A DNA stretch of 64,000 nucleotides. Origin: Tillandsia leiboldiana. Lineage: Eukaryota > Streptophyta > Magnoliopsida > Poales > Bromeliaceae. The number at the start of each line of letters is the position of its first letter. Within the stretch, counting starts at the first letter, position 1. A program made the position numbers and the translations under genes. Of the stretch, positions 23,838 through 35,098 are shown one piece after another. The notes under the pieces are model-generated. The model was not told the DNA's origin and ran no database searches. It saw only the letters and a program-made list of their open reading frames with translations. The DNA is taken from contig JAQNDB010000314.1 in the NCBI GenBank assembly GCA_029204045.2, positions 33,991-97,990 on the forward strand, read 5' to 3'.

Positions 23838-24440
23838 ACAGTCAAAACCGAGCCTCCGACGGCGGAAAACAGCTTCCGTCGGCGAAAACAGCCTCCGTCA
23901 GCGAAAACCAGCGCCCGACGGCGAAAAACAGCACGCGGCGGCGAAAAACAGCTCCGTCGGCGAAAAACAGCGCCCGACGGCGAAAAACAGGCAAAAACTG
24001 CTAGCGAGACAGTTCGCGAAAACCCTGCGAAACTGCTCGCGAAAACCGCTCAAAATCTGCTCACAAACTGCTTGCAAAAACTGCTCAAAACCGGCTTGCG
24101 AAAACAGCTTGCGAAAATCTGCTCCGTCGGCGAAAAACTGCGTCCGACGGCGAAAACAGCTCAAAAATCAGCTTGCGAAAATCCTGCGAAAACCGCTCGC
24201 CAAACGGCGGAAAACCGCGAAATCTGCGCGCGAAACCGCTTGCGAAATCTGCCGGCGAAAACTGCGAAAAACGGCTCCGTCGGCGAAAAACAGCGCCCGA
24301 CGGCGAAAAACAGCTCGCGGCGGCGAAAAACTGCTCCGTCGGCGAAAACCAGCGCCCGACGGCGAAAAACAGCTCGCGGCGGCGAAAAACTGCGGCCGAC
24401 GGCGACCAACGGGCTCCGACGGCGAAAAAATGGCGCCGGC
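23838..24440 (-). repeat. CGACGGCGAAAAAC tandem array (F 3' LTR)
   Basis: Units of 16-18 bp, (C/T)CGTCGGCGAAAAACAG and CGACGGCGAAAAACAG, alternating, with a less regular middle. There are no stop codons in several frames. The second copy is at 30820-31400. Confidence 0.85.
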
Positions 24441-24614
24441 ACGCAACCCGAGGTGTCGCCCGCCGTCCGGGAGCACGCCGAGCGTCGACAACCCCTGCCG
24501 CGCGACGAGGGAGGCCCACCGCGTGGCGCCAAGCCAAACCGCGCGGCACAGGGGCCGCTGCGCGGCGCTGGAGTGCGTCGCGCAGTGCCCCAGCGGCGCT
24601 GCGCGCGGCGCCTA

Positions 24615-25160
24615 GTGGCGCTGCGCGCGGCCGCGCGCAGCCCGCCGCGCGCGCGCGGCCGCTGCGCGCAGCCCGCACGCCTGCGCGCGCCCGCGCAGGC
24701 CCGCGCAGGCCCGCGCACGCCTGCGCGCGGCCCGCGCGGCCCGCGCAGACCCGCGCGCGGCCCTGCCGCGCGCGGCCATGCCGCGCGCACCTGCGCGCGG
24801 CCAAGCGGTGCCGCGCGCGCCTGCGCGCGGCCCTGCCGCGCGCGCCCGCGCGCGGCCATGCAGCGCGCACCTGCGCGCGGCCAAGCAGTGCCGCGCGCAC
24901 CTGCGCGCGGCCCTGCCGCGCGCACCTGCGCGCGGCCCTGCCGCGCGCACCCGCTTGCGCCCATGCCGCGCGCACCTGCGCGCGGCCAAGCAGTGCCGCC
25001 CGCACCTGCGCGCGGCCCTGCCGCGCGCGCCCGCGCGCGGCCATGCCGCGCGCGCCCGCGCGCGGCAAGGCAGCGCCGCGCACACCTGCGCGCGGCCCTG
25101 CCGCGCGCGCCTGCGCGCGGCCAGGCAGGACCTGCCGCGCGCGCCTGCGCGCGGCCCGGC
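24615..25160 (-). repeat. GCGCGCGGCC tandem array (F 3' LTR)
   Basis: Extremely GC-rich units, roughly 24 bp, such as CTGCGCGCGGCCCTGCCG. It is longer than the copy in the 5' LTR (about 31620-31970), and this length difference accounts for most of the 154-bp difference between the LTRs. It lies downstream of the TATA box, so it should be transcribed. Confidence 0.85.
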
Positions 25161-25161
25161 A

Positions 25162-25242
25162 GCGCCGCGTGCAGCACTTTGCTGCACGCGGCGCCGCGCC
25201 CAGCGGCACCTCGTCGCAGGGTGCTGCCAACAGCAGCACCCT
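25162..25242 (-). other. Twin strong hairpins in F LTR
   Basis: First: 15-bp perfect arms (25162-25176 and 25180-25194) with a three-base loop. Second: 10-bp arms AGGGTGCTGC / GCAGCACCCT (25218-25227 and 25233-25242). Both are conserved in the 5' LTR (31977-32009 and about 32033-32057). Confidence 0.7.
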
Positions 25243-25623
25243 GGCGCCGCGCGTGCGCCGTTGCGCGCGCGCGCGGCCGCCGGCGACTGTAAATCCAACA
25301 AAAGCCCCGAAAAATCCGATAAAATCCGAAAATCCCAAAAATCCAAGAATCCATATTTTTCTTGATTTTTAAACACCAAATAAAATCCTCAAAGCTCCAA
25401 AATTCAAAGAAACCTCAAAAAAGAGAAATTGCTTACCTCGATGTCGCGCGTCGCACGCCCACGAGCTTCACACGGCCTCCAACGGCGAGTCCAAAAATCC
25501 GAGATCGGCTCAAAACTCCTCTTCTTCCTTTTCCTCCCTTTTCCTTTCCTTTCTTTCTCTTTTTTTTTTTCCTTTCTTTCTCTTTTCCTTTCTTTCTCTG
25601 CTACAGAGGGAGGCTGGGGCCCC

Positions 25624-25634
25624 TTTATATAAAG
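25624..25634 (-). promoter_or_regulatory. F 3' LTR TATA box
   Basis: CTTTATATAAA on the minus strand between a TTAATTAA-rich stretch and a GGGGCCCC motif; copy in the 5' LTR at 32437-32447. Confidence 0.8.
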
Positions 25635-25689
25635 CATAAAGCTTTATTATTAATTAACTTAATTAATTAATTCCCAAACTCCAACTCCA

Positions 25690-26085
25690 ACTCACTTTTT
25701 GCCTTCGGGCTCTCCGCCGCTGCCCGGAACCTCCCGAACTCCGCTGTAAATCGAAAATACACGCGCTCACAGCTTTTTCTCTTCAAAAAGCTCATCCGTT
25801 GAGTCGGGGTGCTCAAATCAATTACCGGCTCCAAAATTGCCAGTTCCGACTCACTTTTTGCCTCCGGGCCCTCCGCGTCAGTCCGGAACCTCCCGAACCT
25901 CGCTGTAAATCCAAAGTACACGTGTCCACAGCTTTTTCTCCTCAAAAAGCTTATCCGTTGAGTCGGGGTGCTCAAATCAATTACCGGCTCCAAAATTGCC
26001 AGTTCCGACTCACTTTTTGCCTCCGGGCCCTCCGCTTCAGTCCGGAACCTCCCGAACCTCGCTGTAATCTGAAAGTACACCTCTT
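25690..26085 (-). repeat. 159-bp tandem repeats in F U3
   Basis: Two full units and a partial one, each with CAGCTTTTTCTC, GTTGAGTCGGGGTGCTC and GTTCCGACTCACTTTTTG. The period (159 bp) is a multiple of three, so a 140-codon frame stays open on the minus strand in both LTRs; coincidental. Upstream of the TATA, so possibly enhancer-like. Confidence 0.85.
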
Positions 26086-26313
26086 CCAAGTGTTCCCGAA
26101 TTTCCGGCGCTCCACGGTGAAGTCGGAAATTTCCAATCTCATCCTCAATCGGCCTACAAAGCCCGAAAAAACCCCGAATCGAGCTGGAGCTTCCGCGTTG
26201 ATCCGAATCAACTCGGCATCAACAGTAACCTCAGATACAACATGCTCAAGGCAACTCTCTGCTCCAAGTCATCTGTGTGGTCGACGCGCTATCCAATGCC
26301 CCGGTACTTTACA

Positions 26314-26327
26314 TTCTCCCCTCCTTC
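26314..26327 (-). promoter_or_regulatory. F polypurine tract
   Basis: Minus strand GAAGGAGGGGAGAA directly before the 3' LTR, preceded by the TTTCGAGGACGAAA motif common to these gypsy elements. Primes plus-strand DNA synthesis. Confidence 0.9.
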
Positions 26328-27779
26328 AAAAGGTTTCGTCCTCGAAACCAAAACACACACCCTACCCCAAGAAACTTACATCGGGAATATCATCAACTCC
26401 AACTCTCTCTCAAAAGAAAAGCAACCGAAAATAGCGAAAAGTCCAAAATTTCCAAAGGACCGATGCCTTCACCCCGATCAAACAAGAACCGGTTCCCGCA
26501 TCGCCTCCACATCTGGAGTAGTCCTTCGAAAATTTTTCATTCCGCTGCTATTTTCGGCGATAAAACGGGAAAACAAGGAGAGAGAGATGTTGAAGCTGCC
26601 CCTGCTGTGGCCGCCACCCAAAACCACAATCCACCAACTCAACCATGTAGGGGTGCAACACTCTGATCTCAACCACTAGGAAAGGAAGTCATACCAAGTA
26701 CCAAGCGATCCGCTAACCTGGCGCTCACCAATCGGCACCCAAACTCATCCTCTCGGCTCTCAGGTGGTCGCTCTAACTCAACATACTGGCAGCGCCGGAC
26801 CTTCACTGGTAAAACCAACCGTAAATTCCATAACTTCACAAGTAAGAATTTCTTCGGTTGCTTCAGGTAGCTCAAATCCTTGTTCGACTCCAACGAAGAG
26901 AAGCCGATAAAGTGCGAGGGTTCAATTACACTTCTTCCTATCAGACGAAAATCACGGTCCAAACTCCCCGTGTAAACTTAAGTCTATAAACATAAACCTC
27001 TGCGGCTGGTGGCTTCCAAAAGATCGAAGTCTCCAAAAGGCAAAAATCCTCCGTTGCTCCTCAGCAACCAAAACAATCAAGTTCCGCAGGTACATCTCTC
27101 GATTAGGCAACCAACATCTCCCCTCTTGGGAGTTGCTGCACAATCCTCCAGTGATCTTGAAGCTCTAAGCCACCTCGGAAATAAATCCAAATGTCCACGA
27201 CGGGCTCGGCTGCTAACCCGTTCAACACAGCTGGAGAACTCGATCCTTCAAATACTAACAATCACAGGCCTCAGTCAATCCACTTGACCGCAAGGCAAGC
27301 TCAAAAAGCCCCTACCGGGTTCTGAACACTAACCGGGCACAGCCCCGGCTGCAAGGTTCCATAACCATGCCGACCACTAACTCGGTCTCCAGTCCAGTAT
27401 CCTAGCGCCTCAACTGCCGAGAACCTCCAGGTCTCTGTCTCCTCTGAGACACATGATCCTGAGGCTGGCACCATGGCAACCTCGATCCACTCCACTATCC
27501 CGAAATCAGGCAACACTGGAAGACTCTCTCTCTGGAGCTGGTCCCTCGATCTCCGTCCCTCCTGGACGTGATCAGTGATCCTCGGTCAATCCATCGCACA
27601 TGCCCAATCGCTGCATCTACGGTCGGCCCTCGCCGAGAATACACAATGAGATAGATATCCAGGTGCAGTCCCCTTTCAACATAACCGACCCCGAAGCCTC
27701 AACCTGGGTGTCAAGGGTCCCACTGCTCAACCATCGCGGAAACTCGCTCTCGGTGGTCCAACAGGTCGAACCCGATGCC
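26328..27779 (-). other. F interior with no recognisable gene
   Basis: About 1.45 kb without a conserved frame. Its short ORFs show no RT, RNase H or integrase motif on either strand. Residual degenerate pol sequence cannot be excluded by eye. Confidence 0.5.
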
Positions 27780-28255
27780 ACCAACTCTCGGCGTCCCAAA
27801 CGAAAGGCGCAAGATCAAGCGCCCTGATGCTTCTCCTGGATGAACAATCCTTGAACAGCTTTTTCATAGCAGCGATCCAGTTCTCGGCCTCCCAAGGCCC
27901 CAACTTAAACCCAAAATCTGCAGGGGATGGGACTGGATGAAGTAAAATAACCGGTTGGCAATCTCTCGCTGCTCCTGCACCATCAGTGGTGCGACCAGGG
28001 TCGAAATCGACAATGTCGCGGCTGGAGTACTACTGGCGATACCCCGGGGGATGCTCTCAGCTCAAACATGCGCAACACAAGCTCAATGTTCTTCTCCTGG
28101 CGCCGCAACGCCTCCGACATCTGGGCCCCCTGAGCCCGCAGATCCTGTACCTCACCCTGCCTAGCCTGCTCGGCAGCCCGCCGTCCGGGCTCCTCAGCTG
28201 AGGCCAAACGCCCGCTCGTCGCTGCACGACGTCTCGGCGGCATCGCAAGTAACTG
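27780..28255 (-). pseudogene. gag: F gag remnant
   Basis: A start is visible on the minus strand (MPPRRRAATSGR..., ATG about 28243), followed by an Ala/Glu/Arg-rich segment. After frame changes there is a short gypsy gag-like match (EAENWIAAMKKLF type) near 27850-27900, the conserved helix of retrotransposon gag. No zinc knuckle is seen. The frame is broken, so it does not encode a full capsid. Confidence 0.6.
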
Positions 28256-28519
28256 AAACAAAAACAAACATCAGGACACAACCACCATACGACCCAATCC
28301 AGCGAGAGTCTAAAATTTGTTATCCTTCCTAAAGTATTATGTTGTCTGCAGCCAACATAATCACTTTGAGAGAATAACATATCAAATCACTCATCCCAAC
28401 CCGAGGGAGAGGTAAAAACTCAATCTGGACTCTCGCTAACAGTCACGACTCTCACGTAGTCATCCTAATGTCCAACCACAAGCCTAGGGTTTCTAAGTCC
28501 TCAATGACCTATAACCTAG

Positions 28520-28531
28520 GCTCTGATACCA
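28520..28531 (-). promoter_or_regulatory. F primer binding site
   Basis: Minus strand TGGTATCAGAGC, eight bases from the 5' LTR edge at 28540. Confidence 0.95.
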
Positions 28532-28539
28532 CTCTAATC

Positions 28540-31500
28540 TGTCACGCCCCGGGGTCGAAACTGCGACCCGGCCCGCTAACAGATCCGCCATCTGTACGGA
28601 AACTGCCGTACAGACGCAGCGTCTAGCCTGCAAAAGACAAAACTACAGCTACACAGATATCAGAGCGGATAAAAAGCTGTACTATAAAATTTTTCTCAAC
28701 TACAAGATGCTACAACTCATAGCCTATCTCCCAAAATCAGCCGATACAAAAAGAAGTGCACCTATACAACATCTACAAATCCAAATGGGAGATAGCTAAA
28801 CAGGAGACATAACCAACTCCCACAATCCGGGATGGTACATCTACCTCTCTCTAAAGTAACAATGCTGGTAGGGAACTATCACGCGACTCCCTGTCCTCGG
28901 TCCGTCCAGTCAAGCACAGCAGGAACGGAAGAAAGCCTCAGCAACCTGTCACCGACAGAGGGTGTGAGAACTACATCCTACAGTAGTTCTCAGTGGGTAC
29001 CGTCTCCAAAAACCACGGTCTGCCCACTAAGTCTACCAGAGGCATAAGATAGAGAAAAGACTGATGATAATATAAATAAGCTGGAAAAGAATCTACAGCT
29101 ATCATGCCTCTATCTACTATGCTCAATAAGAAGAGACTATGGATGATGGAATGCAGTCACTCACTGCTGACAATATGTCACAAGTACTAAGCCCAAGACG
29201 CTCTACTATGACACATGCTACGCCATCACTCTCTCAGAGTATCTCAAATCTCAGCGACTGCCCCACAGGGTCCAGTCGAGTCAAGCCTGCGCCCCCTGGT
29301 GTATCACCCAGGGTGTCCAAACGGACAAACTCGATATCTCACACAGTGACCCCATGGTAGCACGGCCAGGGGTATCAAGCGACCTCTAGTACATGAACTA
29401 GGCGCATCATCGAAGCCTCGTCAGGCTCGGTATCATCATCGCAGCCTCATCAGGCTCGGAATCATCAACGCACCCGGGGCGTGGTTCGAGGGGTGCGACC
29501 CCACCGAACTCAAGTATCTCATCAGTATCACTGTCTCACAAGTGGCTCCTGCAGGCTGTGGTCCTCGATCAAACAGATCGGTATCTCGATGCTCAAAGCA
29601 CAAACTCAGTCGGAGAACCCTCCACGACTCAATCTCACAACACAGACCCACTCAACGAAGGTACAACACAGCTGGGACCACCGTCTCTCCCACGGCTCCC
29701 ACAACACAACTCCACTGAACTCAACACTCAACTCACGGCCGGAGCTACTCCACGGCCAGATCTACGAAGGGTCCGAAACCCAGGGAGACTAACATCTACG
29801 TCCCCAAGAGAGAAAGCAGCCCTTAGAACCCAGATCACTCGAATCCGCTCGGGTGGATAAGTTTATAAGAAACCATGTCATTTATTTCAGAAAACCATTC
29901 GATCTGAGAGAAATCCATCTTTTTAATGATTTTTAGTCTCTTTTAGGAAAACCCTTTGAAATCAAGTTTTATGCCTAAGCCTCGAAGAGCTGATGCCTTC
30001 GTCCCAACGGACGAGAACAGACACAGACAACCTTGCGAGGCTTGGAAGAAACATTGGCTGACTAAAATCATGTATTTATCCAAAAAGGTTCTGGGTTCAA
30101 GGTCCTGCTAACACACGTGCACCACGATCCCAACCTGGTGGTGACGAGAAGAACAGTGGAAAGGAAAAATCCCCGGGGCCACTGTTTATCTGAAACGGCT
30201 CCCCAAAATGCTAACCCTGGCCTAACCCAGCCACCAGACCCCACTCGGCCCCCCCCGGGCCCGAGTGCAACACCCGTCCCACAACACTCTGACCACTCAG
30301 CCCACTACCCGGGCGAGGAAACTCTAAGTCCCGAAGGATATGAAAAGTGCGGGATGTCTAAAGCATAAAGGAACCTAGCCCAAATTAAGGTTCACAATTG
30401 GTCTGGTCAAACTCATGCACATATGACGGGGGTGCTAGTTAAGTTCCAAGAAAACACATAAACTAGCATGCAATCCTAACACATTAGAATTAGAAGGAAG
30501 TCCGTAGACTTGGAGAGAAAACCAACCCACCTCAGAAAGCCACCCAATTGCTCGTCGACACTTGCAATTGGGCTCAGCGGGCCTACCTGGCCTCCAAGGG
30601 GTCTGCACGCAACACGAAGCCCGATGCCAGAATCCGCACGCAAATCGGGGCACGCCGTGTCCAACCACGAGACCGCTCACTCAGCGGACGCCCCGAAACA
30701 AACCCGCGGCTCCACGCGGCGAAGAAACACACAACCAGCCTCGACGGAAGCTAAAAACAGCGCCGCGAGCTGCCAGAAGCGAAGAAATCGCAAAAATCAA
30801 TCCACACAGTCAAAACCGAGCCTCCGACGGCGAAAAACAGCTTCCGTCGGCGAAAACAGCCTCCGTCAGCGAAAACTAGCGCCCGACGGCGAAAAACAGC
30901 ACGCGGCGGCGAAAAACAGCTCCGTCGGCGAAAAACAGCGCCCGACGGCGAAAAACAGGCAAAAACTGCTAGCGAGACAGTTCGCGAAAACCCTGCGAAA
31001 CTGCTCGCGAAAACCGCTCAAAATCTGCTCACAAACTGCTTGCAAAAACTGCTCAAAACCGGCTTGCGAAAACAGCTTGCGAAAATCTGCTCCGTCGGCG
31101 AAAAACTGCGTCCGACGGCGAAAACAGCTCAAAAATCAGCTTGCGAAAATCCTACGAAAACCGCTCGCCAAACGGCGGAAAACCGCGAAATCTGCGCGCG
31201 AAACGGCTTGCGAAATCTGCCGGCGAAAACTGCGAAAAACGGCTCCGTCGGCGAAAAACAGCGCCCGACGGCGAAAAACAGCTCGCGGCGGCGAAAAACT
31301 GCTCCGTCGGCGAAAACCAGCGCCCGACGGCGAAAAACAGCTCGCGGCGGCGAAAAACAGCGGCCGACGGCGACCAACGGGCTCCGACGGCGAAAAAACG
31401 GCGCCGGCACGCAACCCGAGGTGTCGCCCGCCGTCCGGGAGCACGCCGAGCGTCGACAACCCATGCCGCGCGACGAGGGAGGCCCACCGCGTGGCGCCAA

Positions 31501-33126
31501 GCCAAACCGCGCGGCGCAGGGGCCGCTGCGCGGCGCTGGAGCGCGTCGCGCAGTGCCCCAGCGGCGCTACGCGCGGCGCCCAGCGGCGCTGCGCGCGGCG
31601 CCTAGCGGCGCTGCGCGCGGCCGCGCGCAGCCCGCCGCGCACGCGCGGCCGCTGCGCGCAGCCCGCAGCGCTGCGCGCAGCAGCGCGCGCCCGCGCAGGC
31701 CCGCGCAGGCCCGCGCACGCCTGCGCGCGGCCCGCGCGGCCCGCGCAGGACCGCGCGCGGCCCTGCCGCGCGCGGCCATGCCGCCCGCACCTGCGCGCGG
31801 CCAAGCGGTGCCGCGCGCACCTGCGCGCGGCCCTGCCGCGCGCGCCCGCGCGCGGCCCTGCCGCGCGCGCCCGCGCGCGGCCAGGCAGCGCCGCGCGCAC
31901 CTGCGCGCGGCCCTGCCGCGCGCGCCCGCGCGCGGCCAGGCAGGGCCTGCCGCGCGCGCCTGCGCGCGGCCCGGCAGCGCCGCGTGCAGCACTTTGCTGC
32001 ACGCGGCGCCGCGCCCAGCGGCACCTCGCCGCAGGGTGCTGCCAACAGCAGCACCCTGGCGCCGCGCGTGCGCCGTTGCGCGCGCGCGCGGCCGCCGGCG
32101 ACGGTAAATCCAACAACAGCCCCGAAAAATCCGATAAAATCCGAAAATCCCAAAAATCCAAGAATCCATATTTTTCATGATTTTTAAACACCAAATAAAA
32201 TCCTCAAAGCTCCAAAATTCAAAGAAACCTCAAAAAAGAGAAATTGCTTACCTCGATGTCGCGCGTCGCACGCCCACGAGCTTCACACGGCCTCCAACGG
32301 CGAGTCCAAAAATCCGAGATCGGCTCAAAACTCCTCTTCTTCCTTTTCCTCCCTTTTCCTTTCCTTTCTTTCTCTTTTTTTTTCCTTTCTTTCTCTTTTC
32401 CTTTCTTTCTCTGCTACAGAGGGAGGCTGGGGCCCCTTTATATAAAGCATAAAGCTTTATTATTAATTAACTTAATTAATTAATTCCAAAACTCCAACTC
32501 CAACTCACTTTTTGCCTTCGGGCTCTCCGCCGCTGCCCGGAACCTCCCGAACTCCGCTGTAAATCGAAAATACACGCGCTCACAGCTTTTTCTCTTCAAA
32601 AAGCTCATCCGTTGAGTCGGGGTGCTCAAATCAATTACCGGCTCCAAAATTGCCAGTTCCGACTCACTTTTTGCCTCCGTGCCCTCCGCGTCAGTCCGGA
32701 ACCTCTCGAACCTCGCTGTAAATCCAAAGTACACGTGTCCACAGCTTTTTCTCCTCAAAAAGCTTATCCGTTGAGTCGGGGTGCTCAAATCAATTACCGG
32801 CTCCAAAATTGCCAGTTCCGACTCACTTTTTGTCTTCGGGCCCTCCGCGTCAGTCCGGAACCTCCCGAACCTCGCTGTAATCTGAAAGTACACCTCTTCC
32901 AAGTGTTCCCGAATTTCCGGCGCTCCACGGTGAAGTCGGAAATTTCCAATCTCATCCTCAATCGGCCTACAAAGCCCGGAAAAACCCCGAATCGAGCTGG
33001 AGCTTCCGCGTTGATCCGAATCAACTCGGCATCAACAGTAACCTCAGATACAACATGCTCAAGGCAACTCTCTGCTCCAAGTCATCTGTGTGGTCGGCGC
33101 GCTATCCAATGCCCCGGTACTTTACA
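28540..33126 (-). repeat. F 5' LTR (4587 bp)
   Basis: TG at 28540, CA at 33126, followed by the CAAAT duplication. It matches 21573-26313 over its length. I noted about ten single-base differences in the first 1.6 kb compared by eye, plus shorter GC and poly-T arrays. TATA at 32437-32447, hairpin at 28591-28614. Confidence 0.95.
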
Positions 33127-33131
33127 CAAAT
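33127..33131. repeat. F target-site duplication, right copy
   Basis: CAAAT immediately after the F LTR, identical to 21568-21572. Confidence 0.95.
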
Positions 33132-34225
33132 GGAATGATTCATGCCCTATTGTCTTCAAGGTTTGAGGAATTGTGTGCTCCACTTGTACGTGGACGGATT
33201 GGGAGTGGTGTTCCCCAAGGATATCATGACTTACTCCCTGAGTGACTTGGAGTAAGAGGAGCACTCATGGTTATGCTACGATGCCTGTGTGGATGAAGCT
33301 GTATGCCAAGTTATTGAGGTACAAGTTGTAGCTTCAGAAGCATACCTTCTTGGGTCACTTTGTTCGAGCCGTAGGAGCGGCGGTGGAAATCCGGCCAATA
33401 TGGATATTACTTGGGAATTGGCCGAGATCGACAATTATTGTCGAGGTGAGGAGTTCCTTGGACTGGGCAGCGCTAGGAGAGCTGGCAATCGGATGATGAG
33501 ATTGATACCAGCGCCAATACTAGTATTTCCAGTGTTGGGAGAGAGATCTGCGAGTTTTAGTGATGCCTCCTAAAGCGACTGTGGAATTACCGTTAGGTTA
33601 TTGTTGAACATTTTGGATTACCCCGACAGGGCCACTATGATGGCGGATACCGGGAGCAGGAAGCTGTCTGGGGTTGAGTTTGATGATTCCACAGCTGGCG
33701 CTGCGTGGACTGTTAAGGTAAACATGGCTTGTGGTTGTATCCCTGAGGGTTCCTTCGGATGATAGACCGCGGCTGAGTAGTTCACTCGGATGGTCAAGAT
33801 TCGGGAGTGACCGAGTGAGGACCCCTCTTTGTTAGGGCTTTTTTTTCCTTATTGGATAATCGTGTGGGTGCGTGTAGCACTGGTTGTTACTTTCTTGTCC
33901 CCCAGTCTTTTGATGGAGCCCTATGGTGTTTCATGTCTCAGCTCAGGAAGGTTATGTTTTTGGATCCCTCGCCCGTGATTGACTCGCCCCATTTGAGATC
34001 TAGGAATGTTTGGAGTACGAGGGATGCCCGTTGCGAATTCTAGCTCGCGAGATTAGAGGTTGCGCAATCGGGCTATGCCGTACTGGTTGTCGCTGTTGTT
34101 GTTGCTGAGGAGTGATCACGGGGAGTGAGTGGTGACTTAGGAGCTGGAGATGGTGATGTTGAGTACTTACCCTTGATCTTTAGACTCCTCTTTGAGTTAT
34201 GTTAGTTTCGAGGACGAAATTTTCT
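33132..34225 (+). pseudogene. pol: E pol, C-terminal remnants with chromodomain trace
   Basis: Continuation of E after F. Around 33320-33370 there is a KHTFLGHFVRA-like trace of the RT thumb/connection. Around 33930-33970 a LRKVMFLDPSPVI-like segment matches the end of gypsy integrase. At 34100-34160 a chromodomain trace ends in ACT TAG GAG CTG GAG, where the TAG (34138-34140) replaces the conserved Trp of the ATWELE motif. Most of RNase H and integrase are unrecognisable. Confidence 0.6.
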
Positions 34226-34240
34226 TTTAGTGGGGGAGGA
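34226..34240 (+). promoter_or_regulatory. E polypurine tract
   Basis: TTTAGTGGGGGAGGA immediately before the LTR TG, preceded by TTTCGAGGACGAAAT. Confidence 0.92.
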
Positions 34241-34781
34241 TGTGGTGACCTGGATCTCTGCAGGGCTTCTACAGTATGACCAGCAGCTTCTGGAGGCTTA
34301 CGTGGTGTGTCGGTGGTGTTAGTGCACAATTTGGACACGAGTGATGGACTTCGGGCTTAAAGTGGATCACGTGGGTAATCGGGGGACCCCGTCGAATGTT
34401 TAGAGGTGGTTTCGCGCAAAACGGATATCAAATTTAGACTCAGCGCGAAATTCGAATTAAAAACACCTTTTCGGATGCCTTCGGCTAATTTTAGGATTGG
34501 AATTTGGCAAATCGAACACCGGATTTGGACTCAGCGCGCGAAAACGGTGAAAATGGGCTATTTACTTATATTTTTCGGAGCCCGGATGACTTGGCACGAT
34601 TTTCGAGGCGGCAGGGTATTGTTCCGGCGTACGGCCGGCACCGGCACGGCGGCGGGTAGCGGCGGCGCGGGCTCGGGCAGGCGGCGCGCGGTCGCGGGCA
34701 GGCGCACAGGGGCGCGGGCAGGCGCGCGGGGGGCGCGGGCAGGCGCGCGGTCCACTGTTCCGGCGTGCACCGAGGGTAGGC

Positions 34782-35098
34782 CACGTGGCAGATTTTGGTT
34801 GGGCGGTTCGCGAGTCGCGGTTCACGGAGCGGCGCGGAGTGTATGGTGCACCGGGGGCGGACGCGTGGCAGCTGGCTATTAGTTCGGTGCATCGGCATGC
34901 GTGCACCAGGCGCAGCAAGCGGGGGGTCGGACACGTGGCGTTACCCCATTGGTCGGGGTACTGTGCGGGGCAGGCGGGCAGGTGGCCGTACGCGCGCGGG
35001 GAAGGCGCGGGGCAGGCACCGTCGGCGCCACGTGGCGCGACCGCAGTGGCCGGTTCTGCTGTGCGCTGTTCGGCGGCCACGTGGCATGCGGTGATTGG
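34782..35098 (+). promoter_or_regulatory. E 3' LTR: four ERSE-like modules
   Basis: Perfect modules at 34932/34948 and 35078/35094. Degenerate ones with the same N10 spacing at 34782/34798 (GTTGG) and 35029/35045 (AGTGG). The first has an intact CACGTG here but CACATG in the 5' LTR. Confidence 0.85.

Larger units (their letters stand above)
21573..26313 (-). repeat. F 3' LTR (4741 bp)
   Basis: Minus strand starts TGTAAAGTACCGGGGC (26313) next to the PPT and ends GGGGCGTGACA at 21573. On the minus strand the order is U3 with 159-bp repeats, TATA (25634-25624), CT/GA leader, a GC array, CGACGGCGAAAAAC repeats, and a long U5. Some very long GC-rich ORFs cross it but follow from repeats lacking stop codons. 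Confidence 0.95.
21573..33126 (-). mobile_element. F: complete non-autonomous gypsy-type element
   Basis: Flanked by a CAAAT duplication. On the minus strand: 5' LTR (33126-28540), PBS, gag remnant, about 1.5 kb of other sequence, PPT and 3' LTR (26313-21573). The interior is only about 2.2 kb and has no RT, RNase H or integrase. LTRs make up over 80 percent of the 11.55 kb. The LTR copies are nearly identical apart from repeat-length changes, so insertion is recent. It must have moved using proteins from another element. Confidence 0.95.

Noticed and set aside
24072..25380. Very long Ala/Arg/Pro-rich ORFs on both strands (300-560 codons) in F LTRs, also 30510-32190
   Set aside because: They are produced by GC-rich tandem arrays with no stop codons in any frame, they lie in LTRs, and the reading differs with array length between the two copies.
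25667..26089. 140-codon ORF conserved in both F LTRs
   Set aside because: It spans the 159-bp (53-codon) U3 repeat; openness is explained by the period. The two LTRs are nearly identical anyway.
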